From the NCBI RefSeq assembly GCF_001927285.1, contig NZ_MSIG01000004.1, positions 310,001 through 374,000 on the forward strand: a stretch of 64,000 bases of DNA. The letters are read 5' to 3'. The DNA comes from Mongoliimonas terrestris. GTDB lineage: Bacteria > Pseudomonadota > Alphaproteobacteria > Rhizobiales > Pleomorphomonadaceae. How positions within the stretch are numbered: position 1 is the first letter of the stretch; each line of letters begins with the position of its first letter. Positions 30,954 to 42,909 of this stretch are shown here, in pieces. Below the pieces are notes generated by a model. The model saw only the letters and a program-made list of their open reading frames with translations, was not told the origin of the DNA and made no database searches. Position numbers and translations under genes: made by a program.

Positions 30954-32024
30954 ATGACCAACGCCCCGTCGACGATCGAGACCACCCTCCGTGCCCTCGC
31001 CAAGGATCGCATCCTGGTGCTCGACGGCGCCATGGGCACCATGATCCAGCAGCACCGCTTGACCGAGGCCGACTTCCGCGGCGACCGCTTCAAGGACTGG
31101 GGTCGCGACCTCAAGGGCAACAACGACCTGTTGTCGATCACGCGGCCGGACGTGATCAAGACCATCCACCTCCAGTATCTGGAGGCGGGCGCCGACATCC
31201 TGGAGACCAACACCTTCTCGTCCACCACGATCGCGCAGGCCGACTACGGCATGGAGGCGCTCGCCTACGAGCTCAATTTCGAGAGCGCCCGCGTCGCCAA
31301 GGAAGCCTGCCGCGAGGTGGAGGCGCGCGACCCGTCGCGGCCGCGGTTCGTCGCCGGCGCCGTCGGGCCGACCAACCGCACCGCGTCCATCTCGCCGGAC
31401 GTCAACAACCCGGGCTTCCGGGCCGTGAGCTTCGACGACCTCCGCATCGCCTACGCGGAGGCGGTCCGCGGCCTGATCGACGGCGGCGCCGACATCATCC
31501 TGATCGAGACCGTGTTCGACACCCTGAACGCCAAGGCGGCGCTCTTCGCCACCGAGGAAGTGTTCGAGGAGAAGGGCATCCGCCTGCCGATCTCGGTCTC
31601 CGGCACGATCACGGACCTCTCCGGCCGCACCCTTTCCGGCCAGACGGCGGAAGCCTTCTGGTACTCGGTCCGCCACGCGAACCTCTTCTCCATCGGCCTC
31701 AACTGCGCTCTCGGCGCCAAGGAGATGCGCGCCCATGTGGCCGATCTCGCCCGGGTGTCGGACACGCTCGTCTGCGCCTATCCGAACGCCGGCCTGCCGA
31801 ACGAGTTCGGCGAGTATGACGAGAGCCCGGAGGCCATGGCCGCCCTCGTCGGCGAGTTCGCCCGCTCCGGCCTCGTCAACGTGGTCGGCGGCTGCTGCGG
31901 CACCACGCCGGACCACATCCGCGCCATCGCCGAGGCCGTGAAGGGCCTGCCGCCGCGCGTGCTGCCGGTCATCGAGCCGCGCATGCGGCTCAGCGGCCTG
32001 GAGCCGGCGGTGATCGCCGCGTGA
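30954..32024 (+). CDS. Methionine synthase, homocysteine-binding part (split MetH, N-terminal gene)
   Basis: A 356-residue homocysteine S-methyltransferase barrel that equals the first domain of cobalamin-dependent methionine synthase. It opens with [17 protein letters not shown]. The zinc-binding cysteines are in [13 protein letters not shown] and in [13 protein letters not shown]. It ends at [14 protein letters not shown], exactly where a full-length MetH runs on through a short linker to the folate-binding domain. The partner gene lies 728 bases downstream, with two small ORFs between. Confidence 0.9.
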   Translation: MTNAPSTIETTLRALAKDRILVLDGAMGTMIQQHRLTEADFRGDRFKDWGRDLKGNNDLLSITRPDVIKTIHLQYLEAGADILETNTFSSTTIAQADYGMEALAYELNFESARVAKEACREVEARDPSRPRFVAGAVGPTNRTASISPDVNNPGFRAVSFDDLRIAYAEAVRGLIDGGADIILIETVFDTLNAKAALFATEEVFEEKGIRLPISVSGTITDLSGRTLSGQTAEAFWYSVRHANLFSIGLNCALGAKEMRAHVADLARVSDTLVCAYPNAGLPNEFGEYDESPEAMAALVGEFARSGLVNVVGGCCGTTPDHIRAIAEAVKGLPPRVLPVIEPRMRLSGLEPAVIAA

Positions 32025-32054
32025 TAGGGTGAGCCCAGTCTACGGAGCGCGGTC

Positions 32055-32267
32055 ATGACACAAGAGCGGAATTCTAAGACAACACGCCCACCTAAGGTCG
32101 TCTACGGACCCAACGTCGAGATGCCGGTTGGGACGCATGAAGAGCAGGAAGCGGCCTGGCTTCAACTGCAGGCGGTGTTTCGGAATCCGCCGGAACCAGG
32201 CCCCGACGCGTGTCCGCCCGGCCAATACGGATCGCGCGAAGAGTGGTACGACGACCGGAGCCGGTGA
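32055..32267 (+). CDS. Small hydrophilic protein upstream of a PIN-domain gene (possible antitoxin)
   Basis: A 70-residue, highly polar protein ([20 protein letters not shown] onwards) with Pro-rich and acidic segments and no recognisable DNA-binding fold. It has GGAG a few bases before its ATG and precedes the PIN-domain gene by 16 bases, so it may be its antitoxin. Its codon use and lower GC in the first half differ from the met genes on both sides, consistent with later arrival. Confidence 0.5.
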   Translation: MTQERNSKTTRPPKVVYGPNVEMPVGTHEEQEAAWLQLQAVFRNPPEPGPDACPPGQYGSREEWYDDRSR

Positions 32268-32283
32268 GGCCCGCGGGGAACGA

Positions 32284-32736
32284 ATGATGGTGCCGACCGT
32301 GGACAGCAATGTCCTGATTTATGCGATCGACCCGCGCAACCCAGGCAAGGCCAAGGTCGCGGATGCGGTACTGAAAGCGGTCCGGGCCCGTGGCGGCCTG
32401 ATCGCTTTGCAGGTCATAAACGAGACCTATCGGGTATCGACAGGCAAGCTCGGCTGGCCGCTTGTCGTCGCCGAGCAGTACCTCCGGACGATTCCGCTCG
32501 GGTTTCCGACTTTTGCTCCAACAACGGCAACGGTGATGCAGGCTCTGAACCTCGCGTCGCGCGGGCTCTTCTCCATCTGGGACGCCAATCTGCTGGCCGC
32601 GGCCCGGCTCGCCGGATGCACCCATATCTTCTCCGAGGACATGGCCGAAGGTGACAGTGCCGCGGGCCTGGAAATCGTGAACCCCTTCTCCGGCGACGCG
32701 CTGTCCGAGCGCGCTCGCGCGCTGCTCTCCCTCTGA
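32284..32736 (+). CDS. PIN-domain protein (VapC-like)
   Basis: A 150-residue PIN-domain protein. Acidic residues: Asp7 in [12 protein letters not shown], Glu47 in VINETYRV, Asp100 in [15 protein letters not shown], and Glu118/Asp119 in HIFSEDM. The pattern fits VapC-type ribonucleases of the DSNVLIYA group. Two ATGs (32284 and 32287) follow GGGG. It ends only 16 bases before the second metH gene, so the cassette is transcribed with the met genes or carries its own promoter. Confidence 0.8.
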   Translation: MMVPTVDSNVLIYAIDPRNPGKAKVADAVLKAVRARGGLIALQVINETYRVSTGKLGWPLVVAEQYLRTIPLGFPTFAPTTATVMQALNLASRGLFSIWDANLLAAARLAGCTHIFSEDMAEGDSAAGLEIVNPFSGDALSERARALLSL

Positions 32737-32752
32737 TCGGTACGCACACCTG

Positions 32753-35464
<2,712 letters not shown>

Positions 35465-35583
35465 GGGCATGCCGGTGGCAGGCACGCTTGGCGATCCCCG
35501 GATCCGGTTCTCGGAAAGGGTGCGGCACGCGTCCGGCGGCACGTGCTTTGGTTGGCATCGCGCGCCGTGCTATGCAGCGCGTC

Positions 35584-36219
35584 ATGGCTGACGACGACGA
35601 CTTCCTCCACGCGCCGGACGCGCCGCTGCACAAGGATCCGGCGTATCGCCGGGTCCTGATCCAGGCTGCCGTGCTCAACGGCCTCATGTTCTTCGGCGAA
35701 GGCCTCATCGGGCTCTGGATCGGGTCTGCGGCCCTTATCGCCGACGCGGTGGACTTCCTGGAGGATACCGGCATCTACCTGCTCGGCGTTGTGGCGATCG
35801 GCTGGGCGTTGCGCAGCCGTGCCCGGGCGGGCTTTATCATGGGGCTGGCGATGTTCGCCGTCGGCGTGGTCGCGCTCGCCCAGGTCTTCGTGCGGCTCTG
35901 GTACGGCGGCGTGCCGTCGCCGCTCGGCATGTCGCTCACCGCCGCCGTGGCGCTTGCGGTGAACGTCACCGTCGCGGTCCGCCTCCTGCCGTACCGCACG
36001 GGCGACAGCTCCATGCAATCGATCTGGCTGTCCACCCGCAACGACGCGCTCCTCAACGGGCTGACCATCGTGGCGGGTGTGCTGGTCGCGAACCGCATGG
36101 CCGCCTGGCCGGACATCGTTGCCGGCCTCATCATCGCGGGCGTCAACCTCTACGCAGCTCGAACCATCATCGTGGCTGCGCGCGCCGAACTGAAGGCCAC
36201 CGAACCCGCGCCCGGATGA
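35584..36219 (+). CDS. CDF-like cation transporter
   Basis: A 211-residue inner-membrane protein with five or six helices. It resembles the transmembrane domain of cation diffusion facilitators: SAALIADAVDFLEDTG in TM2 and STRNDALLNGLTIVAGVL in TM5 have the spaced aspartates of the metal site, although the HD pair common in Zn/Cd members is not seen. The C-terminal cytoplasmic domain is absent, so it is a short form. The start is uncertain: ATG at 35572 or 35584. It lies 119 bases downstream of metH. Confidence 0.7.
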   Translation: MADDDDFLHAPDAPLHKDPAYRRVLIQAAVLNGLMFFGEGLIGLWIGSAALIADAVDFLEDTGIYLLGVVAIGWALRSRARAGFIMGLAMFAVGVVALAQVFVRLWYGGVPSPLGMSLTAAVALAVNVTVAVRLLPYRTGDSSMQSIWLSTRNDALLNGLTIVAGVLVANRMAAWPDIVAGLIIAGVNLYAARTIIVAARAELKATEPAPG

Positions 36220-36297
36220 CCGGCAGCCGGCTCCGCCGGCCGGTGGCTCGAGCAGGCCGGCCGCCGCGGCAGCCTGTCTGGCCGCCCCGCACCAGGC

Positions 36298-37512
36298 TCA
36301 CTCGTCGAGCGCCCCTGCCCAGTCGCCGTGATCGTCCGGGTCGAACAGGATCCCGTCCGGCGCATAGCCCTGCAGCGGCTGCGGCCCCACCGACCAGCCC
36401 GGCGGCGGCGGGGGGATGCCGTCGGACGCGGCCGGCGTGCAGATATAGCCCGGCGGGCAGCCCGCCGGCTGCGGCGGCGGATAGGCGGGTTGAGCGGGTT
36501 GCGCGTAGCCGCCGTTCGGAACGGACGCGGGCGGCAACGGGACGCCATAGCCCCCGGCCGGCTGGCCATAGTCCTGCGGCGGCGTCCAGCCACCATGCCC
36601 TTGAGGCGGCGGCGCCCAGCCCGCGTTGCCCTGAGGCGGTGCCGGGGGGAGGGGATCGGTCGACAGGCGGCCGGGCGGCAACGGGAGATCGTACCCGGCG
36701 GCCGCGTCGGCCTGGCGCTGGGCCTCCACGCTCTGCGGCAGCACATGCGGCCAGTCGGTGCTTTGCGGCAGCTGGGCGACCGGGATGCCCTGGTCCATCT
36801 GGAAGGGCGGCGGCTCGCTCGAGGGCGCGGGCATCTTCGGTGTCGGCCGGCAGTAGCGATAGGTGCCCTTGGCGTTGTGACGGGCGAGGTCGAGGTGCAG
36901 GTGGTCCTCGTGCTTGCCGTCGGAGCCCGGTCCGAGCACCGTCGTGAACGGCCCGCACGCGCCCGCATGCACCTGGCGCAGGAACGCCCGGTCGGCCGGG
37001 CTGCCGCGCCAGCCCTTCTTCACCGTCACCGTGTAGCCGTTGGCGAGCACGAAGCCGCCCACGTCGAAGGCGTTGGCAAAGGCATGCTCGGAAAGCCGCG
37101 CGCCGGGCACGTTGTTGCGCGAGCGGCAGTTGTAGGTGCCCATGGAGCGGATCTCCACCACGGGCACGCCGTAACGCTCGTAGGCGGCCGGCATGACGGC
37201 GGACTGCACCCAGGCCTCCAGCGCCGCCGTCATTGGGCAGGACATGACGACCGCCCGGCTGCCGATCCGGACCGTGCCGTCGGCGAGCGCCGACACGCGA
37301 AGCGGCCGGTCGAGGCCGCAGATGCCCTTGCCTTGGATCGCCTCGGCGGGGGTGATCAGCGGCGACAGCTTCACCTGCTTGCGGGCGAAGCAAGCGGCTT
37401 CCGCCTGGGCGCGCCAGGGCTCGCGCTCTTCCCAATCGAAGAGCCCGCAGCCGGCGAGCGAAGCCGACAGGAAGACGAGGAGTGCGGCGCGGAACGCGGA
37501 ACCTGGGGCCAT
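36298..37512 (-). CDS. Extensin-like C-terminal domain lipoprotein, possible peptidoglycan peptidase
   Basis: A 404-residue protein. An N-terminal lipoprotein signal ends in SLAGC at Cys22. The next part (about 35-220) is the extensin-like C-terminal domain. It has a SEHAFANAFDVGGF block and a HEDHLHLDLA block, giving the SxHxxxxAxD plus HxH zinc-ligand pattern of M15/LAS-type metallopeptidases. The last 170 residues are rich in Pro, Gly and Gln and look like a flexible wall-spanning tail. The activity has not been shown for this family as far as I know. Confidence 0.75.
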   Translation of the reverse strand: MAPGSAFRAALLVFLSASLAGCGLFDWEEREPWRAQAEAACFARKQVKLSPLITPAEAIQGKGICGLDRPLRVSALADGTVRIGSRAVVMSCPMTAALEAWVQSAVMPAAYERYGVPVVEIRSMGTYNCRSRNNVPGARLSEHAFANAFDVGGFVLANGYTVTVKKGWRGSPADRAFLRQVHAGACGPFTTVLGPGSDGKHEDHLHLDLARHNAKGTYRYCRPTPKMPAPSSEPPPFQMDQGIPVAQLPQSTDWPHVLPQSVEAQRQADAAAGYDLPLPPGRLSTDPLPPAPPQGNAGWAPPPQGHGGWTPPQDYGQPAGGYGVPLPPASVPNGGYAQPAQPAYPPPQPAGCPPGYICTPAASDGIPPPPPGWSVGPQPLQGYAPDGILFDPDDHGDWAGALDE

Positions 37513-37627
37513 GATGCCCGTCAGATTGCGCCCGAGGGCTTAAGCGTTCGTTGACGATGACGGCGCCGGTCGGTCCGCCTCAACCGGGCGTGGAGGTCGG
37601 GCGAGCCGTATCTTCGCGCGCGGATCC

Positions 37628-39760
37628 TCAGATGGAGCCGACCGTCTTCAGCCGCACGCGCGGGTGCACCTCGGCCTGGCTCATCACCGTGGTGTGGGCG
37701 CGGAAGCGCTCCACGATGGAGCGCACGAAGGGGCGCGCCATCGGGCTCGTCATCAGCACCGGCAGTTCGCCCTTGCGGGCGGCGTCCTCGAAGGCGTCGC
37801 GCACCAGCATCACGAACTCCTGCAGCTTGGAGGGCGCCATGGCGAGCCGCCGGTCGTCGCCTTCGCCGACGATCGATTCCAGGAAGGCCTGCTCCCAGGC
37901 GGGCGACAGGCTGATCAGCGGCAGGTAGCCGCCGACGGCGGTGTTCTGGGCGCAGATCTGGCGGGCGAGGCGGGCCCGCACGTGCTCGGCGATCGTCTGG
38001 GTGGAGCGGGAATGGCCCACCGCCTCGGCGATGCCCTCCAAGATGGTGGAGAGGTCGCGGATCGAGATGCGCTCGGTGAGGAGCGCCTGCAGCACCCGCT
38101 GGATGCCTGAGATGGTGATCTGGCCCGGCACCAGGTCGTCCACCAGCTTGCCCTGTTCGGTCGGCAGTTCGGCGAGCAGCTTCTTCACGTCCGCGTAGGA
38201 GAGGATCTCCGCCACGTTGGCCTTCAGCGTCTCGGACAAGTGGGTGGAGAGCACGGTCGCCGGGTCGACCACCGTGTAGCCGCGGATGGCGGCCTCCTCG
38301 CGAAGGCGCGCCTCCACCCAGGTGGCCGGCAGGCCGAAGGTGGGCTCCGTGGTCTGGGTGCCCGGGATGGTGACCTTGCCGCCCGACGGGTCCATGACCA
38401 TGAACTGGCCCGGGTAGAGCTGTCCCTTCCCGGCGTCCACTTCCTTGATCTTGATGATGTATTCGTTCGCCTGGAGCTGCACGTTGTCGAGGAGGCGCAC
38501 CGGCGGCATCACGAACCCCATCTCCGAGGCGATCTGGCGGCGGAGCGCCTTGATCTGGTCGGAGAGCTTGTCGCCGCCTTGCGGATCGTTGATCAGCGGC
38601 AGGAGGCCGTAGCCGAGTTCCACGCGCAGGTCGTCCATCTTCAGCGCGGTCTGGATCGGCTCCTCGGTCGGGGCGGGCGGCTTCTCGGCCACGGCCTTGG
38701 CCATGGCGGTCTCCACCTCCCGGCGCACGTTGCGACGGCTGGCGAAGAAGGACATGGCGCCGGCGCCGAGGGCGAGCGCCATGAAGGGCACGAAGGGCAT
38801 GCCCGGCAGGATGGAGAGAAGGCCCATCACCGCCGCCGACATGCCGAGCGCCGTCGGATAGCCGGAGAGCTGGGAGACGAGCGCCTTGTCGGCTGCGCCC
38901 GACACGCCGGCCTTGGAAACGAGGAGGCCCGCGGCCGTGGAGACGATCAGCGCCGGGATCTGGCTGACGAGGCCGTCGCCGACGGTCAGCACCGTGTAGG
39001 AGTGCGCCGCCTCCGACAGCGTGATCCCCATCTGCAGCGTGCCGATGATGATCCCGCCGATCACGTTGATGAAGGTGATCAGGAGGCCCGCGATCGCGTC
39101 GCCGCGCACGAACTTGGAGGCGCCGTCCATGGCGCCGAAGAAGGAGCTTTCCTCCTCCAGGGTCTTGCGGCGCAGGCGCGCGGTGGTCTCGTCGATGAGG
39201 CCGGAGGAGAGATCGGCGTCGATCGCCATCTGCTTGCCCGGCATGGCGTCGAGGGTGAAGCGCGCGGCCACCTCGGCGATACGGCCGGAGCCCTTGGTGA
39301 TCACCACGAAGTTCACGATCACCAGGATCGCGAACACGATGATGCCGATGACGAAGTTGCCGCCCATCACGAAGTTGCCGAACGCCTCGATCACGTGGCC
39401 GGCGGCGTCGGTGCCTTCGTGGCCGCCCGAGAGGATCAGGCGCGTGGAGGCGAGATTGAGCGCCAGCCGCAGCATGGTGGCGATCAGCAGCACCGTCGGA
39501 AAGGCGGAGAATTCCAGCGGTGTCTGGATGAAGAGCGCCGTCATCAGGATCAGGATGGAGAAGATGATCGAGACGGCGAGGAAGAGGTCGAGGAGGAAGG
39601 CCGGCAGCGGCAGGATCAGGACGACCAGGATCGCCATGATGCCGATGGCAAAGCCCACGTCGCCCCGAAGGACCGTGTCCTTCAGCTCCAGCGTGGTGGG
39701 CCAGCGCAGACCGAAACGATTGCCGATGGGCGAACTGGTATCGGTCACGGGCGAGGCCAC
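37628..39760 (-). CDS. flhA: Flagellar export gate protein FlhA
   Basis: A 710-residue core component of the flagellar type III export gate. The N-terminal half has eight transmembrane helices, with the FHIPEP signature region TPLEFSAFPTVLLIATMLRL followed by ALNLASTRLIL. The cytoplasmic half (from about 330) binds export chaperones and substrates. The length is normal. A CtrA-box match lies 53 bases upstream of the start, and the gene is the last of the flagellar block in the direction of transcription. Confidence 0.95.
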   Translation of the reverse strand: MASPVTDTSSPIGNRFGLRWPTTLELKDTVLRGDVGFAIGIMAILVVLILPLPAFLLDLFLAVSIIFSILILMTALFIQTPLEFSAFPTVLLIATMLRLALNLASTRLILSGGHEGTDAAGHVIEAFGNFVMGGNFVIGIIVFAILVIVNFVVITKGSGRIAEVAARFTLDAMPGKQMAIDADLSSGLIDETTARLRRKTLEEESSFFGAMDGASKFVRGDAIAGLLITFINVIGGIIIGTLQMGITLSEAAHSYTVLTVGDGLVSQIPALIVSTAAGLLVSKAGVSGAADKALVSQLSGYPTALGMSAAVMGLLSILPGMPFVPFMALALGAGAMSFFASRRNVRREVETAMAKAVAEKPPAPTEEPIQTALKMDDLRVELGYGLLPLINDPQGGDKLSDQIKALRRQIASEMGFVMPPVRLLDNVQLQANEYIIKIKEVDAGKGQLYPGQFMVMDPSGGKVTIPGTQTTEPTFGLPATWVEARLREEAAIRGYTVVDPATVLSTHLSETLKANVAEILSYADVKKLLAELPTEQGKLVDDLVPGQITISGIQRVLQALLTERISIRDLSTILEGIAEAVGHSRSTQTIAEHVRARLARQICAQNTAVGGYLPLISLSPAWEQAFLESIVGEGDDRRLAMAPSKLQEFVMLVRDAFEDAARKGELPVLMTSPMARPFVRSIVERFRAHTTVMSQAEVHPRVRLKTVGSI

Positions 39761-39812
39761 CCTTAGTTATGCAAAGAGACGAATGGGTAGGCAGAAAGTG
39801 CCGGGTTCACGG

Positions 39813-39827
39813 TTAACGCCCCGTTAA
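39813..39827 (-). promoter_or_regulatory. CtrA-binding site candidate upstream of flhA
   Basis: TTAA-N7-TTAA exactly as in the Caulobacter CtrA consensus (TTAACGCCCCGTTAA), 53 bases before the flhA ATG. TTAA is rare in this GC-rich sequence, which makes a chance pair with the right spacing unlikely. Confidence 0.65.
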
Positions 39828-39942
39828 TGGACGGGCGTTTCGCGCGTCTTCCAAGCGGCGCGGATGATCGCGTCGAGGCGGCGGCGGGTGGCGAGGGCGT
39901 GTTCGCGCGGGTGCGGCGGCGGGGCCGCTCGGCCGGAACCGT

Positions 39943-41085
39943 TCAGGCGCGCAACGGCCTGACGGTGACCTCGCCCGCAACCGGGGCGAAGTCCTTCACG
40001 AGGTCGGGGTCGAGCTTGTGCTCGCTCGCCATGGAGACCAGGTGCCGGTAGGCGAGGTCGGCCCGCATCGGCAACTTGTAGTTCCGTTCCTCCACCAGGG
40101 CACTGAAGATGTCCGCCACCGTCAGGATGTGGGTGCGCCGGTCGATGGCATCGCCACGAAGGCCGTCCGGGTAGCCGGATCCGTCGAGGAGTTCGTGGTG
40201 GTGCAGCACCATGTCGATCACCACCGGGTCGAAGCCGCCACCCGCTTCCAGGTAGGCGGCGCCGATGGACGGGTGCTTCTTCATGATGTGGAACTCGGCC
40301 GGCGACAGGACGCCGGGCTTGTCCAGGATCTGCAGCGGGATCTTCACCTTGCCGATGTCGTGCAGCAGCCCGGCCACGGCGATCTGCTTACGATCGGCCT
40401 TGTCGAGGCCGAGATGGTGCGCGAAGACCGACGCCACACCGGTGACCAGCAGGCTGTGCTGGTAGGTGCCGGCGTGCTGTTCGCGAACGGCGGAGAGCCA
40501 CACGTCGAGGCCGACGCGATCGATGCTGTCCTGGACTGCAGTCGCCGCAGCCGTCACGGTGGCCGGGTCCACCGGCCGGCCGCTCATCAGGCCGTCGAAC
40601 AGGCGGTTGAGAACGGCACCGGCAAGGCCCACCGACTGGGCGGCATCGCGCGGGTCGAGCCTGGGGGCCGGCACCGACCGCTCGCGCGCGGCGCCGAGCG
40701 GCGTCGGGCTGGCGTCCGCCCGGGGACGCGGTGTCCGGGCGAGTACGCCTTCCAGCGTCTTCAGAAGGCGCGCGCGGTCGAGCGGCCGGACGATGACGGC
40801 CGCCGCGCCGAGGGCATCGGCCTGAACCTTGTGCCGGCGGTTCCGCGCGTCGACGGCGATCACCGCCTGCGGCCCGCTCGCTCGCTTCAGCCCGGTGCGG
40901 AGCACGCTGATGGTCCGGGGCGCTTCCAGGTCGACGTCGAACAGGATGGTCGCGCCGATGGGCATCTGGTAGGTGGCGAACGCCTCCAGGTCGAGAGCCG
41001 TCACCGTTCCGAGCGAGGCGAGGCCTGCGGAAAGGGCTGTCGCGGCGGCGAGATCGTTGGCGACAACCCAGATGTCGAAATGCAT
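39943..41085 (-). CDS. HD-GYP domain protein with degenerate receiver-like N terminus
   Basis: A 380-residue protein. Residues 1-115 look like a receiver domain with Asp50/Asp52 in ILFDVDLEAP, but Arg100 stands where the conserved lysine is expected. Residues 185-375 are an HD-GYP domain with His242-Asp243 (LLHDIGKVKIP) and HHHELLDGSGYP (HHE 296-298, GYP 304-306), so the metal site looks complete and c-di-GMP hydrolysis is likely. The ATG at 41085 is preferred, but a GTG at 41184 overlaps the flbD stop as GTGA and would add 33 residues. Confidence 0.85.
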   Translation of the reverse strand: MHFDIWVVANDLAAATALSAGLASLGTVTALDLEAFATYQMPIGATILFDVDLEAPRTISVLRTGLKRASGPQAVIAVDARNRRHKVQADALGAAAVIVRPLDRARLLKTLEGVLARTPRPRADASPTPLGAARERSVPAPRLDPRDAAQSVGLAGAVLNRLFDGLMSGRPVDPATVTAAATAVQDSIDRVGLDVWLSAVREQHAGTYQHSLLVTGVASVFAHHLGLDKADRKQIAVAGLLHDIGKVKIPLQILDKPGVLSPAEFHIMKKHPSIGAAYLEAGGGFDPVVIDMVLHHHELLDGSGYPDGLRGDAIDRRTHILTVADIFSALVEERNYKLPMRADLAYRHLVSMASEHKLDPDLVKDFAPVAGEVTVRPLRA

Positions 41086-41180
41086 GTCAGCATACCTATC
41101 GAAACGACAGTTAATGCAATCGCATGCACACCCATAATTATCGGTAAAAAACCTTTTCGTCGGCAAATCAGCGTGGGCCG

Positions 41181-42557
41181 TCACGCCACGGCGGTGCGGG
41201 CGGTCCCTGGTTCCGGCACGTCGATCCCCTCGGCCGTGTACTCGTTCAGCTTGTTGCGAAGGGTGCGGATCGAGATGCCGAGGATCTTGGCCGCGTGGGT
41301 CCGGTTGCCGAGGCAGTGGTCCAGCGTATCGAGGATCAGGTCGCGCTCCACCGTCGCCACCGTGCGGCCGACGAGAGCGCGGGTGATCGCCTCCGCCGTC
41401 TGGGCGGCGCGGGCGGCGGCGTCGTGGGGCCGGCTCTCCAGGCGCGGATCGAGCCTTGCGCCGTCCGGCGAGCGGATGGCGTCGACGCCGATGTCCGGGC
41501 CGGTGGCGAGGAGCACCGCCCGGTGGAGCGTGTTCTCCAGCTCGCGCACATTGCCGGGCCAGCGGGCGGCGACCAGCTCGCGCTTGGCATCGGCCGAGAT
41601 CGTGCGGACCGGCACGCCATTCACCTCCGCGTACTTGCGCGCGAAGTGGTCGGCAAGGGCGACGATGTCGGCCGGCCGCTCTCGAAGCGGCGGGATCTTC
41701 AGATTCACCACGTTGAGCCGGTAGAGAAGGTCCTCCCGGAACGAGCCCTCCCGCACCGCGTCCGCCAGCACCCGATTGGAGGTCGCGATGATGCGGATGT
41801 CCACCGGCACCGGCTTGGCGCCGCCGACCCGGTCGATCACCCGCTCCTGGAGCGCGCGCAGCAGCTTGGCCTGCAGGCGCACGTCCATCTCGGAGATCTC
41901 GTCGAGGAGGAGCGTGCCGCCGCTCGCCTCCTCGAACTTGCCGATGCGGCGGGCCACGGCGCCCGTGAAGGCGCCCTTCTCGTGGCCGAAGAGCTCCGAT
42001 TCCAGGAGGTTCTCCGGAATGGCGGCGCAGTTGACCGACACGAACGGCTTGTCGGCGCGGGTCGACCGCCGGTGGACGTGGCGGGCGAGCACCTCCTTGC
42101 CGGTGCCGCTCTCGCCGGTGATCAGGATGGAGGCCTCTGACGGCGCCACCTGGTCGGCGAGCTTGACCACCGCCGCCATCAGCTCGTCGCGCACGATGAG
42201 GTCGTGCCCTCCCGCCGTCACCGCGGCCAGGATGGCGGCGATCAGCTCCGCGTCCGGCGGCAGCGGGATGTATTCCTTGGCGCCGGCGCGGATCGCCGCC
42301 ACGGCGGCGCGGGCGTCGGTGGCGGTGCCGCAGGCGACCACCGGGATGTGGATGCGCTCCGCCTCCAGGTCGCCGATGAGGCTGGCGATCGGCAGCGCCA
42401 CGTCCACCATGATGAGATCGGCGCCGCGCCCGGAGCGCAGCGTCTTCAGCGCCATCTCGATGGTGTCCGCGTGCACCACGGACGCGCCCTTGTCCATGGC
42501 CATGCGGGTGGCCACCGTGAGCTGGCCGTCCAGGGTTCCGACGATCAGGAGCCGCAT
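41181..42557 (-). CDS. flbD: Sigma-54-dependent flagellar regulator FlbD
   Basis: A 458-residue transcription activator. The N-terminal receiver is degenerate: it begins [18 protein letters not shown], lacks the acidic pocket and ends in [10 protein letters not shown] without the usual KP. The AAA+ domain (about 135-365) has Walker [10 protein letters not shown] and the sigma-54 loop GAFTGA in [13 protein letters not shown]. The C-terminal helix-turn-helix is in [20 protein letters not shown]. FlbD switches on late flagellar genes and can repress early ones such as fliF. It follows fliN by 10 bases. Confidence 0.92.
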   Translation of the reverse strand: MRLLIVGTLDGQLTVATRMAMDKGASVVHADTIEMALKTLRSGRGADLIMVDVALPIASLIGDLEAERIHIPVVACGTATDARAAVAAIRAGAKEYIPLPPDAELIAAILAAVTAGGHDLIVRDELMAAVVKLADQVAPSEASILITGESGTGKEVLARHVHRRSTRADKPFVSVNCAAIPENLLESELFGHEKGAFTGAVARRIGKFEEASGGTLLLDEISEMDVRLQAKLLRALQERVIDRVGGAKPVPVDIRIIATSNRVLADAVREGSFREDLLYRLNVVNLKIPPLRERPADIVALADHFARKYAEVNGVPVRTISADAKRELVAARWPGNVRELENTLHRAVLLATGPDIGVDAIRSPDGARLDPRLESRPHDAAARAAQTAEAITRALVGRTVATVERDLILDTLDHCLGNRTHAAKILGISIRTLRNKLNEYTAEGIDVPEPGTARTAVA

Positions 42558-42567
42558 CGTTCCAACC

Positions 42568-42906
42568 TCACCGTTCGGACTTGATGATCTCGGTCATGGT
42601 GACGCCGAGCTTGTTGTCGACGAGCACAACCTCGCCGCGGGCGACCAGCCGGTCGTTGACGTAGACGTCGATCGCCTCGCCCACCTTGCGGTCGAGTTCC
42701 AGCACGTTGCCGGGGGCGAGCTTCAGGAGGTCGTGCACCTGCATGCGGGCGCGGCCGAGGATGGCCGACACCCGCACGGGCACGTCGAACACCGCTTCCA
42801 GCTCCGAGGCCGCGTGGGCGAGGTTGGGATCCTCGTCCTCATCGGGCCGCGGGGCGGCGGTGTGGGTGTCGAACGGGATGGACCCGTCGTCGGTCTCGTC
42901 GGCCAT
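42568..42906 (-). CDS. fliN: Flagellar motor switch protein FliN
   Basis: A 112-residue C-ring protein. After an acidic N terminus, the SpoA domain (about 40-108) is clear: FDVPVRVSAILGRARMQVHD, then LLKLAPGNVLELDRKVGEAI and VDNKLGVTMTEII. FliN with FliM forms the base of the switch complex and binds FliH during export. It lies 3 bases after fliH and 10 bases before flbD, so all are cotranscribed. Confidence 0.93.
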   Translation of the reverse strand: MADETDDGSIPFDTHTAAPRPDEDEDPNLAHAASELEAVFDVPVRVSAILGRARMQVHDLLKLAPGNVLELDRKVGEAIDVYVNDRLVARGEVVLVDNKLGVTMTEIIKSER

Positions 42907-42909
42907 GGG

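Noticed and set aside
35465..35583. A longer transporter start at 35488
   Set aside because: The extra residues (GSGSRKGCGTRPAARAL and so on) are basic and low-complexity, and no ribosome-binding site precedes them. The 35584 or 35572 ATG is better.
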